This document shows positions 33,340 to 45,859 of a DNA stretch of 64,000 bases, one piece after another. The translations under genes were made by a program, and so were the position numbers. The stretch is taken from assembly GCA_963457665.1 (NCBI GenBank), contig OY735222.1, positions 40,738,011 to 40,802,010 on the forward strand. Direction: 5' to 3'. How positions within the stretch are numbered: position 1 is the first letter of the stretch; the number at the start of each line of letters is the position of its first letter. The notes under the pieces were generated by a model. It searched no databases, was not told the origin of the DNA, and worked only from the letters and a program-made list of their open reading frames with translations. Source of the stretch: Thysanoteuthis rhombus (Eukaryota; Mollusca; Cephalopoda; Oegopsida; Thysanoteuthidae).

Positions 33340-34490
33340 TAATGGATTTATTGTACTCAATTTCTTGAATTCATTCGTACCAGATGAAATCCAACCGCAG
33401 GAACAAGCAGGCCTCAGAAAAAGTTACTCAATCATCGACCATCTCCATTCAATAAACCAACAAAAAGAGAAGGCAGCGGCCTATGGAATCCTCTTAGCTG
33501 TAGCATTTGTTAGCTATAAAAAGGTCTTCAACCAAGTGAAAGTCCCCCAAGTCAGTGACACAATAGTACAAGTTGTAGACTCTGTATATATCAGAGTACT
33601 GCAACATATATACCGATACAGCAGTTCCTTCATCAGGCTACGTAAAGACCCTTAGTGAGACAAGGTGATACCAGCTCACCAAAATTCTTCACAGTCTGCC
33701 TTGGAATGATCTTCCAAAACGTTAACTAAGAACACGAAGGAATAAAAAGACGGCGAATACCTAAGTAAACTCAGATATGTTGACGACATCGTCCTCTCCG
33801 CAAAGAACTTTCACAATCTTAAAAAAATGTTAGACGAACTAAAGGAAGAAAGCAAAAAAGTTAGCCTTCATATGGGCTTCCAAAAAACGAACGTCACGTA
33901 CAGCAAACACGTAAAGGACACAAAAAACAATGATCAAAATCGAACAAGCAGACAATGAATCTCCATGAAATCCCCCAAAGAAGAATAAATCAAAGATTCA
34001 CACTAGGTTGGCAAGCATTCGGTAGAGCGAGCTCGACTTTCAAGAACAAGAAAATCTTATCAGTTCTAAAAAGAAAGGTCTACAACCAATGCCTCCTCCC
34101 GATAGTCACCTACGGAGCTGAAACAAAGAACCTAACCAAAAGATTGATACTCAAACTGAGAACCATGCAATGTGCACACGACAGAATCGTGCTGAACATC
34201 ACTTTCAGAGATCACAAGACAGCAGAGGACATTAGAAAAAAAACAATAACAGGAATTCTAGATACCTTGGAAACCATTAAAAAAACTTGGATAGCAATTG
34301 GCTGGATGTACTTCAAGAATGTCTGACAACATCCAGACATCACAACTCACAATGTACATCCCCAGAGATCATATGCAAAAATACGGCTGACAGAAAGTAC
34401 GATGGCGTGACGAGCTAGATAAATTCAGTGAGTACTGACTCCGTGATGCCCATGATAAAAAGGTCTGGCGAATTTTGGGAAAGTAATGGG
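33340..34490 (+). mobile_element. RTE-like LINE, reverse transcriptase to C terminus
   Basis: The longest LINE coding remnant. Reads LNSFVPDEIQPQEQAGLRKS and IIDHLHSINQ (RT motif 2 region), AYGILLAVAFVSYKKVFNQV (catalytic block 1, where the expected VDYEKAFD has become VSYKKVFN), YIRVLQHIYRYSSSFIRL, VRQGDTSSPKFFT, then YVDDIVL at 33776 (the catalytic Y-x-D-D box, intact), MLDELKEESKKVSLHM, and the C-terminal GWQAFGRASSTFKNKKI block onwards. Frames shift several times. 5'-truncated inside the RT domain, and no (GAT)n tail is present. Confidence 0.9.
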
Positions 34491-35215
34491 CGTCAAGCAA
34501 ATCTTGCAAGCGATTCATCGCGTGCTCCACTATTTTAGACTTATATATTGTTCATATGTCTGTCATTCTCGTCTCGCAAAACATTGTTTGGGAATTCGAT
34601 CCTCACCTTGTCTTTTACTTTCATAGCCTTGAACAATTAGGCGTCTTAACTGTCTATGCACGCATATGCAATCACATAGCCTCTCTCTCTCACTGTTCAT
34701 CTCACACACACAACAACTCAGATACACATACACACATGTATATATAGATAAAGAGATCGATAGAGATAGAGAGAGAGGGGGGGAGTCTTCTATCCTGATC
34801 ACTTTGGGATAGGTATTTCAATATCAATAGTCTGTTTATACCATCAAACAGAAGATGAATGAAGGAAGCCGCTTATTTTCACCAGTTGAAAAAAGTGTTT
34901 GGGACAAATTTCCATACCATAACCGTTTGATGAGACTACCTATGATTATGATTTTTAACATCCGCTCTCTGTCTCTGTCAGCCTGTTTGCCTGTTTGTCT
35001 ATCCGTTTGTCAGTATATATATATATAAAATGAGTAAATATTTCCAATGGTTCATTACATTTTGTACATTCTTCCTCGAGTAAAACAATGCTTTGTAATG
35101 AAGCATTGAAAAAATATTCACTCATTTTATAACCGCTCTGCCGATGGTGTCAATCACTTTCTTTGAAAAAAGATCCACCTAATACATATACACACACTCT
35201 TGTATATTAATTATT

Positions 35216-35216
<1 letters not shown>

Positions 35217-35290
<74 letters not shown>
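35217..35290. repeat. (TA)n microsatellite
   Basis: About 60 bp of pure TA followed by TATTTATATATA. Confidence 0.95.
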
Positions 35291-35292
<2 letters not shown>

Positions 35293-35319
35293 AATATAAA
35301 AAAAGTATGCAGAAATTTA

Positions 35320-35495
35320 CATTGGAAGTGAATTCTGCTCGACACCAGCAAATTTACTCCGTAGCAAATTGAGCAGCTTCAGATTACGTAAAATAAAGAA
35401 AAATAAAATGAGCATCATGCCAGGATCGAACCTAGGTCAACCAGAAAGCAGCCTACTCTGCTTTCACAAACTGAGCTGACAACATTTCATGGACG
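35320..35495 (-). mobile_element. tRNA-like SINE
   Basis: The minus strand gives GTCAGCTCAGTTTGTGAAAG (A box) and CTAGGTTCGATCCTGGCATG (B box). The downstream body (complement of 35348-35405, AGCAAATTGAGCAGCTTCAG) matches the copy at 43030-43156, so the two are one family. Confidence 0.65.
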
Positions 35496-35727
35496 CATGT
35501 TCCCTGCACGACGCTTGTTCATCTACTTGTTTCATATTGTTTGAGGCCAATCGATATACCAGCAAGTATAATCGGTGCCGAGAATAAGTTCCTGGACGTG
35601 GCATAAATGATATCATTTTCATTTGCTTGATACATATCACCCTCACCTAACAAAAGCTTATCACTCTGTTTAATTCTCAACGATCAATTTTCTATTAAAG
35701 CTTTTAATGAGGTAAACATCTTCATAT

Positions 35728-35734
35728 GTATATA

Positions 35735-35805
<71 letters not shown>
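35728..35805. repeat. (TA)n microsatellite beside a hammerhead-like motif
   Basis: About 75 bp of TA. The right edge is 11 bp from the stem I of the motif at 35816. Confidence 0.95.
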
Positions 35806-35808
<3 letters not shown>

Positions 35809-35815
35809 TGCTTCG

Positions 35816-35854
35816 TGGTGACAGCGAATTCACCGTGGTGCGATCCTCAGACCA
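35816..35854 (-). ncRNA. Decayed hammerhead-like ribozyme
   Basis: Minus strand: stem I TGGT/ACCA (35851-35854 with 35816-35819, four pairs), core CTGAGGA (35844-35850, fits CUGANGA), a stem II region with CAC/GTG, a GAA box, and a GTC triplet at 35820-35822. The first stem III pair is not formed and stem II is ragged, so it is probably inactive. Confidence 0.5.
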
Positions 35855-35989
35855 TGACGATTGCATCAGTGAGATACTTGTAGTCATCATGAAGTACTGA
35901 ATTGTCTGCGTATACCTATGTATACGGTCTATCCACTATCTCAAACACTCGTCATTCATAGATAACTGAAACCCTAGAAAATAATAACA

Positions 35990-35993
<4 letters not shown>

Positions 35994-36062
<69 letters not shown>
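35994..36062. repeat. (TA)n-(GT)n microsatellite
   Basis: TA to 36041, then GT. Confidence 0.95.
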
Positions 36063-36063
<1 letters not shown>

Positions 36064-36372
36064 ATATGTCATTGTCATTGTGAATCAGTGTTGGGACCTC
36101 AGCCAAATTCAACATCTTCGGCGTATTACATTGTGGTAAGGAAAAGTCTGTAAATTCTTGATTTATCGTTCAGCTGAATGCAACTTTACAAACTTTGTTG
36201 GCATTAATAAAATTACGAAAGGATGATAAATGTGTCGAGTTGCATAGGACGCTTCGGCTTATTTAAATATTTTGGCAGACTCCAACATGAGTCTATATAA
36301 TATCACAAAGCTCGAATTCTATCTTTCTGTCTGTTCATTAATATTCATTGTTGTGACCTGGTCTTTTTATAT

Positions 36373-36378
36373 CTATCC

Positions 36379-36422
<44 letters not shown>

Positions 36423-36473
36423 GTGTCCTCTCTATAAATCCCTTTCTATCAATTTCAGTCTGCTCATTTTTAT

Positions 36474-36512
<39 letters not shown>

Positions 36513-36515
36513 GCT
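36373..36515. repeat. Two (CTAT)n tracts
   Basis: CTAT at 36373-36421 and 36473-36513 separated by a 50-bp unique segment. Confidence 0.95.
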
Positions 36516-36607
36516 ATCAGGTCATGTATATTCATTGATGTGTTCCGTTTCTTTTCATCTATCTATCTATTTATCTTTCTACCTATCTATCCATCTATTC
36601 GAAACAT

Positions 36608-36980
36608 ACTACGAAGAAACTGTCAACATGGTCAATACCAGTTTCTTCAATTTCCAAGTTATTCTGGCTGGCTGACCACCTATCTATCTTTGTATGTGTC
36701 ACGCTATCAGGTCGCTCCATTGAAGCAAGAGAGCAGAATATAGAGACATTCACTCCAATTTACAAAGTGAATTTATACTAAATTGGTCCCTAAGTTTATG
36801 CTCAGGAGCGTTCACACCGTTTTTCTTCTGAAAATTAGGACTGTTTAGAGAGAAGTAACTTATTCATTGATCACACCTTTTTCTCAGCTATTCAATTCAT
36901 CACCCCCGATTCGGCATGCTGCTAAAAAGATGTTGGCCATATGATGGCTTCAATTGAGTGACTAACCAGATCTATTTATC
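36608..36980 (+). repeat. Interspersed repeat A, plus copy
   Basis: CGAAGAAACTGTCAACATGG, CAGTTTCTTCAATTTCCAAG, TTATTCTGGCTGGCTGACC, then a short CTAT-like tract, GTGAATTTATACTAAATTGG, GAAGTAACTTATTCATTGAT and TTGAGTGACTAACCAGATCT. This nearly full-length copy is a good reference for the family. Confidence 0.75.
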
Positions 36981-37817
36981 TATCTATGAACAAATAAATC
37001 AATTAATCTAATAGGGGAAAATATTTATGTCAGTATGTTTCCATGTTCCAAGATGTAGCCATTACTTTTGCACCAAGGGCGCTAAAATTTAGCTCAGAGT
37101 TACATCTTTTCCAACACAAATGTCATAAGTTTTCTTTCACCTTAATATGTGTACGAGATGATCAAGTTTTTGTTTTTCAAGTTTCACTCATTTCATGATT
37201 ATATTTTTGCTAATTTTCAATCCATAGCTTTTTTTTAAAAAGAAAATTTGTTTTGTGCTAAAATTTTAATGACCTTCAGAGCATAATTTACATATTTAAG
37301 GCTTATTACTACGATAGAATTGCATATTTTGAGATGTTACAACCTATATTAGCATATTCTTGAAATATTAGATGTATATTCATGTACTGTTCTACGTAAA
37401 GGTTTGGAATTTTTAAAATGTTTTTCCGAATAGACGTACACTGAAGGTACTTTGAAATCATTCGAACTGCCACACTTATTCCCAGATTCTTTCGAAATAT
37501 TCGATATCATTATAATGTAAAATACTTCTTTCTTTCTTCTGTTCTTTCTTTCTTGGTCTGATTTGATCTCTATTCTAGTCTGCTCTAATCTTTGCCTGGG
37601 CATTCCATTCTATACCAATAAAGCCTCAACCAATCTATCTCTGTGAGAACACTCTGAAATCTGATCATTCATACTGAATTAGAAATAAATAGATAAAATC
37701 AGTAAAAACGTTAATGGTAGAATTGACCCGATGTTCAAACCGTTCAAATGAGATTTAAGAATGAGAAATGACAAATTTAGAAAACTTTACATTTTGTAAT
37801 GATTTTACAAAATAGGC

Positions 37818-37818
37818 C

Positions 37819-37866
<48 letters not shown>
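37818..37866. repeat. (TA)n microsatellite
   Basis: About 48 bp of TA. Confidence 0.95.
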
Positions 37867-37871
<5 letters not shown>

Positions 37872-38246
37872 ACAATGAATTCATTGTCCCATTGAAGTAC
37901 AGGCCAGTTCTGTTTCACTTGGCAGATTTTCAAATGGGTAGTCGATCGACTCCTGCTTTCCTTTTATAGCGGTGATTAAGTGGTTTCAATTTCCCGGAAG
38001 TCAAATAATCAACAGTCAATTTTTGTTTACTTAAATGATTCAAGACAGTTGAGATATCTTTCGTGCATACATAGATGGAAAGAAAAAAAATTGTGGAGAC
38101 ATTGTCTTCTTACCCCCTTTTATGATGGCGTGGCCAAGCTCTCATTCAAATAACCTGAATCCAGTTTCATTATTTTAGTTTTCGTCTAGTCGGTTCATTA
38201 TTTAGTCAGATCTAATAAAGAATTGTTGAGTTGAGAATGTAGCTCA

Positions 38247-38248
<2 letters not shown>

Positions 38249-38295
<47 letters not shown>
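38249..38295. repeat. (TA)n microsatellite beside a hammerhead-like core
   Basis: About 46 bp of TA; the motif at 38319 lies 24 bp to the right. Confidence 0.95.
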
Positions 38296-38300
<5 letters not shown>

Positions 38301-38318
38301 CAAAACTATAGAGAACTT

Positions 38319-38349
38319 GACGCTGTGTTTCGCGAGGGACGCTCATCAG
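38319..38349 (-). ncRNA. Hammerhead-like catalytic core (stem I not evident)
   Basis: Minus strand: CTGATGA (38343-38349), stem II GCG/CGC with loop TCCCT, GAAA, a 2-bp stem III AC/GT with loop ACAGC, and GTC ending at 38319. Every core base fits the hammerhead consensus. However the sequences that should form stem I (ACCTTTGATG before, AAGTTCTC after) do not pair in register, so activity is doubtful. Confidence 0.5.
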
Positions 38350-38927
38350 CATCAAAGGTAGGGAGGGAAGTTATTCGTGTTGCATTAGTATCATTAAGAG
38401 AAATCCATCAATCTCACCCCCCCATATTTATTTAAAAAACTTAATTTATCGACTACTTGTACCTGAGTTGACAGTAGTCCCCACCCCTTTTCAGGTGTAC
38501 CCAGACTGCTTCCAGTGGCAAGGGAGGTCCACGTGCTCTCATATAGTGCCCCGCCCAACTCTCCTTTTTTTAATTCCTAGCTTTTAGAGTTAAATGAATT
38601 ATATTGAAAGTAATCGTTTATTCTCCCAGGTGGAGTTTTATTTTAATGTGATTTTATTTTGATTCCTGTGTATTCATCATTATTAGTGTATTTACTTAAT
38701 AGAGTTTCAATAGTAATTAAGCCGGTGTGAATTGATATGTATTCATTGTGCGTTTTCTCTCCTTAACAATTTTTTTGAACGTCGCTTATAAAGTTATCTT
38801 GTGTAATCTTTGATTAATGTTGAAGTCTATTGTTTTATTTGATTTTCACGCCGATACTATTTTTCGTTAACTGTATTAAATCTATTATAGATGTTTTAAT
38901 TGGTTTCACTATATGTGTTGGTGCATA

Positions 38928-38960
38928 TTTATTATCATTATTATCATTGTTGTTGTTATC

Positions 38961-39044
<84 letters not shown>

Positions 39045-39063
39045 GTTATCATTATTATTATTG
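38928..39063. repeat. (ATT)n microsatellite
   Basis: ATT triplets with occasional ATC and GTT variants. Poly-Leu and poly-Asn frames here are artefacts. Confidence 0.95.
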
Positions 39064-39439
39064 TTCATGATTTTTTCTGTTGCTAATTTCCTCTGCATTT
39101 CTTTTGTTCCATAGGTTACCTTGAGGGAAATATTTGCTCATTAGTCTTAAATATAGTTTACCGATATTTTTGTTTCTTAGTTTACAGTGGGGAGAATTGT
39201 ACAACATCATCTTACCTTTTCTTTTTTCTTTGTGTGTGTGTGTGGGGGGGGCTTTGTTATCTGTATATACCAATACATTATTGAATCCACTGTTTCTTAG
39301 GGCCTTATAATCAGTGCCTTTAATATCATGGAAGATTTCAATGTTGCACGAATTGTTTGAGATTCTTATGCTAATTAAATGTGTTGTTTGCATCAATACT
39401 TATTGAATTTAGTGTTGATGGATACGGTATCATGTAACT

Positions 39440-40765
39440 GCAATATGGAGGCAAACCAAAACTTTCAAAATAGGTTGCTTGAGTTATCAAGTTGGTTTGG
39501 CTGACTGGCTATGTATGTATGTATGTATGTATGTATGTATGTATGTATGTATGTATGAATACATACATTCTTTGTATGTATGTATGTATGTATGTATGAA
39601 TACATACATTCTTTGTATGTATGTATGTATGTATGTATGTATGTATGAATACATACATTCTTTATATGTATGTATGTAAGAATTCATACATTCTTTGTAT
39701 GTATGTATGTATGTATGTATGTATGAATACATACATTCTTTATATGTATGTATGTATGAATACATACATTCTTTGTATGTATGTATGTATGTATGTATGT
39801 ATGTATGTATGTATGTATGTATGTATGTATGAACACATACATTCTTTATATGTATGTATGTATGAATACATACATTCTTTATATGTATGTATGTAAGAAT
39901 TCATACATTCTTTGTATGTATGTATGTATGTATGTATGTATGAATACATACATTCTTTATATGTATGTATGTAAGAATTCATACATTCTTTGTATGTATG
40001 TATGTATGTATGTATGTATGTATGTATGTATGTATGTATGTATGAATACATACATTCTTTATATGTATGTATGTAAGAATTCATACATTCTTTGTATGTA
40101 TGTATGAATACATACATTCTTTGTATGTATGTATGTATGAATACATACATTCTTTGTATGTATGTATGTATGTATGTATGTATGTATGAATACATACATT
40201 CTTTGTATGTATGTATGTAAGAATACATACATTCTTTGTATGTATGTATGTATGTATGTATGTATGCATGTATATATGAATACATACATTCTTTGTGTGT
40301 ATGTATGTATGTTGGGTCGTGCCCTATCCCAATAAAAATCGGAAACAAATTTTGATAATGCAATGTCGTTTTTACGGTGTTTTCTCCAGATTGAAAGAAC
40401 CTTTTTGGTCTTAAGGTATCACTTATACAGCATTTTACCAAAACAGTGAGCTGAAAATCTACTCCTCATTATGTCAACAAAGATGATTCCTTTCTTTGTT
40501 TCGAAAATTCGCCAATTGGGATAGGCTTTTCACTGGAGAGGTTAATTTGCAATGTCAGCTTATAGTAAATTGTCTGTAGTTTGTACTTGCGATTTTTTTT
40601 CTATTGAAACTTCTTAGTGATCCAACAAAAGGCGAGAGAAGTAACTCGTTCTTTGATCAACCTTTTCCCCCATTTTTTTATTGATCATCCCCAACACAAC
40701 ATGTGACCAAAAGACGTTTGTCACGTGACAGTTTCTACAGAGTGACTAACAAGACCTGCACATGT
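39440..40765 (+). repeat. Interspersed repeat A, plus copy containing the (TGTA)n array
   Basis: Left part AAACTTTCAAAATAGGTTGC, TTGGTTTGGCTGACTGGCTA leads straight into TGTA repeats at 39511. The right part resumes after 40311 and includes GAGAAGTAACTCGTTCTTTG, TTGATCATCCCCAACACAAC and AGAGTGACTAACAAGACCTG. The array thus sits at the same internal site where other copies hold CTAT, CA or TACA repeats. Confidence 0.7.
39511..40311. repeat. Higher-order (TGTA)n array, ~800 bp
   Basis: Runs of TGTA are punctuated about fifteen times by TGAATACATACATTCTTTG or variants (TTTATATG; TAAGAATTCATACATTC). Each punctuation is a near-palindrome. Frames up to 233 codons on the minus strand are translations of the repeat. 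Confidence 0.95.
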
Positions 40766-40769
40766 ATAT

Positions 40770-41575
<806 letters not shown>

Positions 41576-41697
41576 AATTAAAGGAAGAAGAAAAATATTG
41601 CTAAACCAGGATGAATAAAAAGCTATGCAATGTCCTAGATCACTTTTATATTCGAATTTCCTTTGATTACGTTGTGTAAATTTTGTTAAAATTACAA

Positions 41698-41812
41698 GTT
41701 TATACGGTATAACACGCGTTGAATAAATCGATTCACCAAAGTTAAGCAATGTCGACCCCGGTCAGTACTTGGATAAGTGACAGTCTGCGGATTCCAGATG
41801 CCGTAATCAAGT
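41698..41812 (+). pseudogene. 5S rRNA pseudogene or 5S-derived SINE head
   Basis: TACGGTATAACACGCGTTGA, then (after a short deletion) TCACCAAAGTTAAGCAATGT, CCCCGGTCAGTACTTGGATA and ATTCCAGATGCCGTAA follow metazoan 5S rRNA in order, including the A-box and C-box regions of its internal promoter. Substitutions and the deletion argue against a functional gene. It is the copy closest to 5S in the central part. Confidence 0.75.
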
Positions 41813-41814
41813 AT

Positions 41815-42500
41815 TGAGAACTTCTTTCCTTTGGGGGCGTCCAGAGAGGTGGGAAGTGGAACTCAAACAAAACACTTTCTCTGTACTAAGCGCACAGGCA
41901 CAACAAATCAAAATCCCAAAGCTGCTAAGACAGTCTGCCATGACGAAATAAAAAAAAAAGCCATACATGCGAAGCTAGAATGAAAACAACATCTTTTTCT
42001 TACATTTTTTAAAAGCTAAATGATCTCGAAATAAAAGGATTTTTCCCCATTCGCTTGGTTGTTTGTCGAAAATAATTTCGGATATTTTTTTTCTTCTGTT
42101 CTGTCTTGTTATCTATTTTTGCATTGCCCCTTTTTTTTTCTTTTTTTCTATTTTTCACTGCGGAACGATTGGTTCAGCATAAACAAATCAAATCGAACAA
42201 AAATTGTGAAAGTTCAATACTGTTGAGAAGGCATTCAACATTCTCCCACATTCTGATGTTTGTTTCAGCAGGGAACTCGTCGGAATTTAATAAATAAAAA
42301 AAAGTTACATTTATAAATCATAAACATATATTGGCACTAATATTCAAAAGACGGTGTGGCTGAGAGAGAACATTGCGCTCGAACGTAAATGAATTCACGC
42401 AATCACGGAAGTATTACATACATTCCTTCTTATGTATATATGTTCTATGTATATGTTAAATATTTTACACTTACATACGCGAATAGAAGTTTTTACATTG
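41815..42500. other. Unannotated stretch
   Basis: No gene or repeat recognised by eye. Confidence 0.4.
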
Positions 42501-42508
42501 AGCTTACC

Positions 42509-42528
42509 TACCTACCTACCTACCTACA
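42509..42528. repeat. (CTAC)n microsatellite
   Basis: Five CTAC units. Confidence 0.9.
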
Positions 42529-43014
42529 CACGTAATCTATATTCAGACAGCAATTTTCCATTTTAGCAGATTTTATTTGAGACAACAGACGGTGATGGTT
42601 TTTATTACGTAAAGTACTTTTAAGATATATATTAAAATATATATTTGCAGTTATTTTCTTCCAAGGAGAGAACTGGGTATATTTGCTATTTGGTGCACAT
42701 CTATATATAACATTTATTGATTAAGCGAAATATAGTCTGGCAGAAGGCCATTGTTGTGGGACACAGTGAAAATCGAAATTTGTGTACTATTCAATTAAGC
42801 TGCGAGATTAGCACGCTATCACGTTGATTTATCAGTCTATCTATCTATACATTTCTCCCTCTATATATCTAGAGATAGATATTGTGTTCAAATATACACA
42901 ATATTTTCTACCAGAGATGAGTATGCATGTACATAAATATGTGTGCGTATGCATATGTGTGTATAAACTATCAAATTTTACGCTCAAAGACATTTCAGTA
43001 GGAACTATACTTTT

Positions 43015-43157
43015 TTCAGCACCAGTTTTGCTCAGTAGCAAATCGAATAGATCACGTGAATAAATAGAGAATTTAGCATCGTGCGGGTCTCGAACCCACG
43101 TCTGCCAGGAAGCAGCCAATACACTGTTCTGCTCTTACCAACCGAGCTAAAGACGCT
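43015..43157 (-). mobile_element. tRNA-like SINE
   Basis: The complement of 43076-43156 has acceptor GCGTCTT/ACGATGC (six of seven pairs, one G-T), A box TTAGCTCGGTTGGTAAGAG, and T arm GTGGG-TTCGAGA-CCCGC with a perfect B box. The anticodon region is about 8 nt too long, so it is a SINE or a tRNA pseudogene. The body is shared with 35320-35495. Confidence 0.65.
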
Positions 43158-43225
43158 CTTCCAAATTTAGAAATCGCCGAGAAAGCACACCTATATCACT
43201 CATTTCTTTATCCTGCAATCGTAGG

Positions 43226-43885
<660 letters not shown>

Positions 43886-44227
43886 GAATTATGCTTAATC
43901 AATAAGTGTTATATATCAGCATCAAGTGTCAAGGATTCCCGATTCTGCCCCAAGAAGAAGATAATTGCAAATATAACAACAGCGGAATGTTAATATATAT
44001 TTACTCACACAACGCAACAATTGAAAAATATTACTCCGAAAGATCGAAGTGTTTATGCACGAAAAAGTAGCAGTTACTGAGAAAGCATTCTCATGAGCAA
44101 AACAAATATTTTGAAAGGCCGTTTTGAGAAGACAGCATCAGTACTGCTCCCTGCAGGTACCAAGACATAAAGTTAAGAAAAAAATGTCTGAAAAGGGTTT
44201 TTCATTAATTGCACAACGTTCAGAAAA

Positions 44228-44315
44228 AAAAAACAAACAAAAAAACAAAAAACAAAAAAACAAAAAAATAAAAAACAAAAAACAAAAAACAAAAAACAAA
44301 AACGAAGCAGAAAAA
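44228..44315. repeat. (ACAAAAA)n A-rich minisatellite
   Basis: Units of 5-8 bp with A-runs separated by single C or T. Confidence 0.9.
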
Positions 44316-44379
44316 AAAAAAACGGGTTATTTAGCCCTTCAAGTTCTTTCGTTCAGCTGCAAAAATAATTTCTAATTCC

Positions 44380-44780
44380 AAATTGACTTCTGGTGATCTC
44401 TAATGACCTTGGAAGTTAGCACCACCTATCCCATCATCTATTTCTGCCCGGGTTCACCCAACTAACCAAGAATGTAATTATTTTTCCGCGATACAGATTA
44501 CAAATGCCACCCACTAATTCTACTTCTAATTACCCTCAGTGACCTTCAGAGTCGAAATTCACCTTTTCTGCCCTACCATTTGTGCGGTCAAAACATTTTG
44601 TTCCTGAATAGCAAACTAAACATCTCCATTTTGCCATGATTACAATTGGCTTGAAATGGCGTACTGTGCCGTCTTGTGACCTTGAATGACCCCTGAAGTC
44701 TACTTCACTTGGCCTATATTACAAGTCGACGTCCTCTGACCTTTCATGCCAATTATTTGGTCAATGAGCCTCGGCGTTTT
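44380..44780. repeat. Degenerate ~130-bp repeat with TGACCT half-sites
   Basis: Diverged units share CCAAATTGACTTCTGGTGAT or ATTACAATTGGCTTGAAATG starts followed by AATGACCTTGGAAG, AGTGACCTTCAGAG, TGACCTTGAATGACCCC and TGACCTTTCATG. Alignments are weak. Confidence 0.4.
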
Positions 44781-45116
44781 AACGTGACACTAGTGCAAAC
44801 ATACAAATGCATATATCGATGCATAAACGGAGTTAGTATTGATGAAAACGTCGGGCTTCTACGAACTTGTTCGTGTTTATATTTATAACATTGCATGTAT
44901 GGAGGATGATTGAATGTGAACATTTGTGTACGTTAGCGGAAGCATTCCAACATCTGGACATTTGCATCTAAGTATGGATCCATCTGTAAATAGCGCATGG
45001 ATTTCTTCGTTTTTATGTTATTACCACTGTATACGCATAAACTGTACATGTAAGCATTAATGTACGAATCAATATAGATATAGACGTAACATTTTTGATC
45101 ACTTTTTGCTCGGTTG

Positions 45117-45293
45117 AAGCCGCCATCTTTACTTTTTGGCGCCGGAAAAAAAAAGATGGCGAACGAGGATAAGCGACTTACTAACTGGTTTGTATTTTTA
45201 TGTCTTCTTTTTTCGAAACATTTTTGCGCACATCGATTCAGCGTTCTCAGTACTTATATTAAAACGCTCCAAATTGGTATGAGTTATTTGTAA
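45117..45293 (+). promoter_or_regulatory. Candidate YY1-type start region with a 45-codon frame
   Basis: GCCGCCATCTTT at 45119-45130 is a perfect YY1 motif on the minus strand (AAAGATGGCGGC). A matching inverted AAAGATGGCG lies at 45152-45161. The ATG at 45156 has a good context and opens MANEDKRLTNWFVFLCLLFS, 45 codons to a stop at 45293. A weak GTTTGT donor follows ACTG near 45188. It may be a first exon, but no partner exon is seen. Confidence 0.3.
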
Positions 45294-45331
45294 AGTGCAT
45301 ACATTTTTTTGTCTCTAAGCAGGTGGTGGGT

Positions 45332-45333
<2 letters not shown>

Positions 45334-45381
<48 letters not shown>
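45334..45381. repeat. (TA)n microsatellite
   Basis: About 46 bp of TA. Confidence 0.95.
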
Positions 45382-45385
<4 letters not shown>

Positions 45386-45859
45386 AGACCGGTTCAAACA
45401 TATTTTCTTTAAAAGCTAACTCAAAACACTTTTTTTCTGTTTTGTTTCTAAACAAGATATAAAAATGAAGTTAAAAAAAGAGGGAAAAAGGATGGTTATT
45501 TTTTCTTAAATCAATTCCTTCCGATGGAAGAGAAGCAGTAAGCTAAATCTTTCACAAATCGATTGCAATTACTGTAAACAGCCGCAGGTTATTTTTTCAA
45601 ATTAGTATTCGTTTATTTTGACGAGGAGAGACTATAAAGTAAAAGCTCAGTCATTCATAAATAGTTAAACTCATAAATACACGGAGAGTAGGATTAGCAA
45701 ACCCGATTCTGGGAAAGTTTGCGTGAATTCAGAACTAAGTACTTGGGAAAGGCATGAATCTAATTCTTTTTGACGTATGGGAAAGTAGCATTTCAAACAA
45801 ATATCCTTTGGAAAGGCTTGAATCCACTTCTTATTGACATATGGGTAAATAGCAGGGCA

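Noticed and set aside
39511-40311. CRISPR-like repeat-spacer array
   Set aside because: The spacers are themselves TGTA repeats and the genome is eukaryotic.
39740-40441. 233-codon open frame (minus), the longest in the window
   Set aside because: It is a translation of the (TGTA)n array (YIHTYKECM repeats) and has no independent evidence of coding.
43076-43156. tRNA gene
   Set aside because: Acceptor and T stems are good, but the anticodon region is about 8 nt too long, and the flanking body recurs at 35320, so it is a SINE head.
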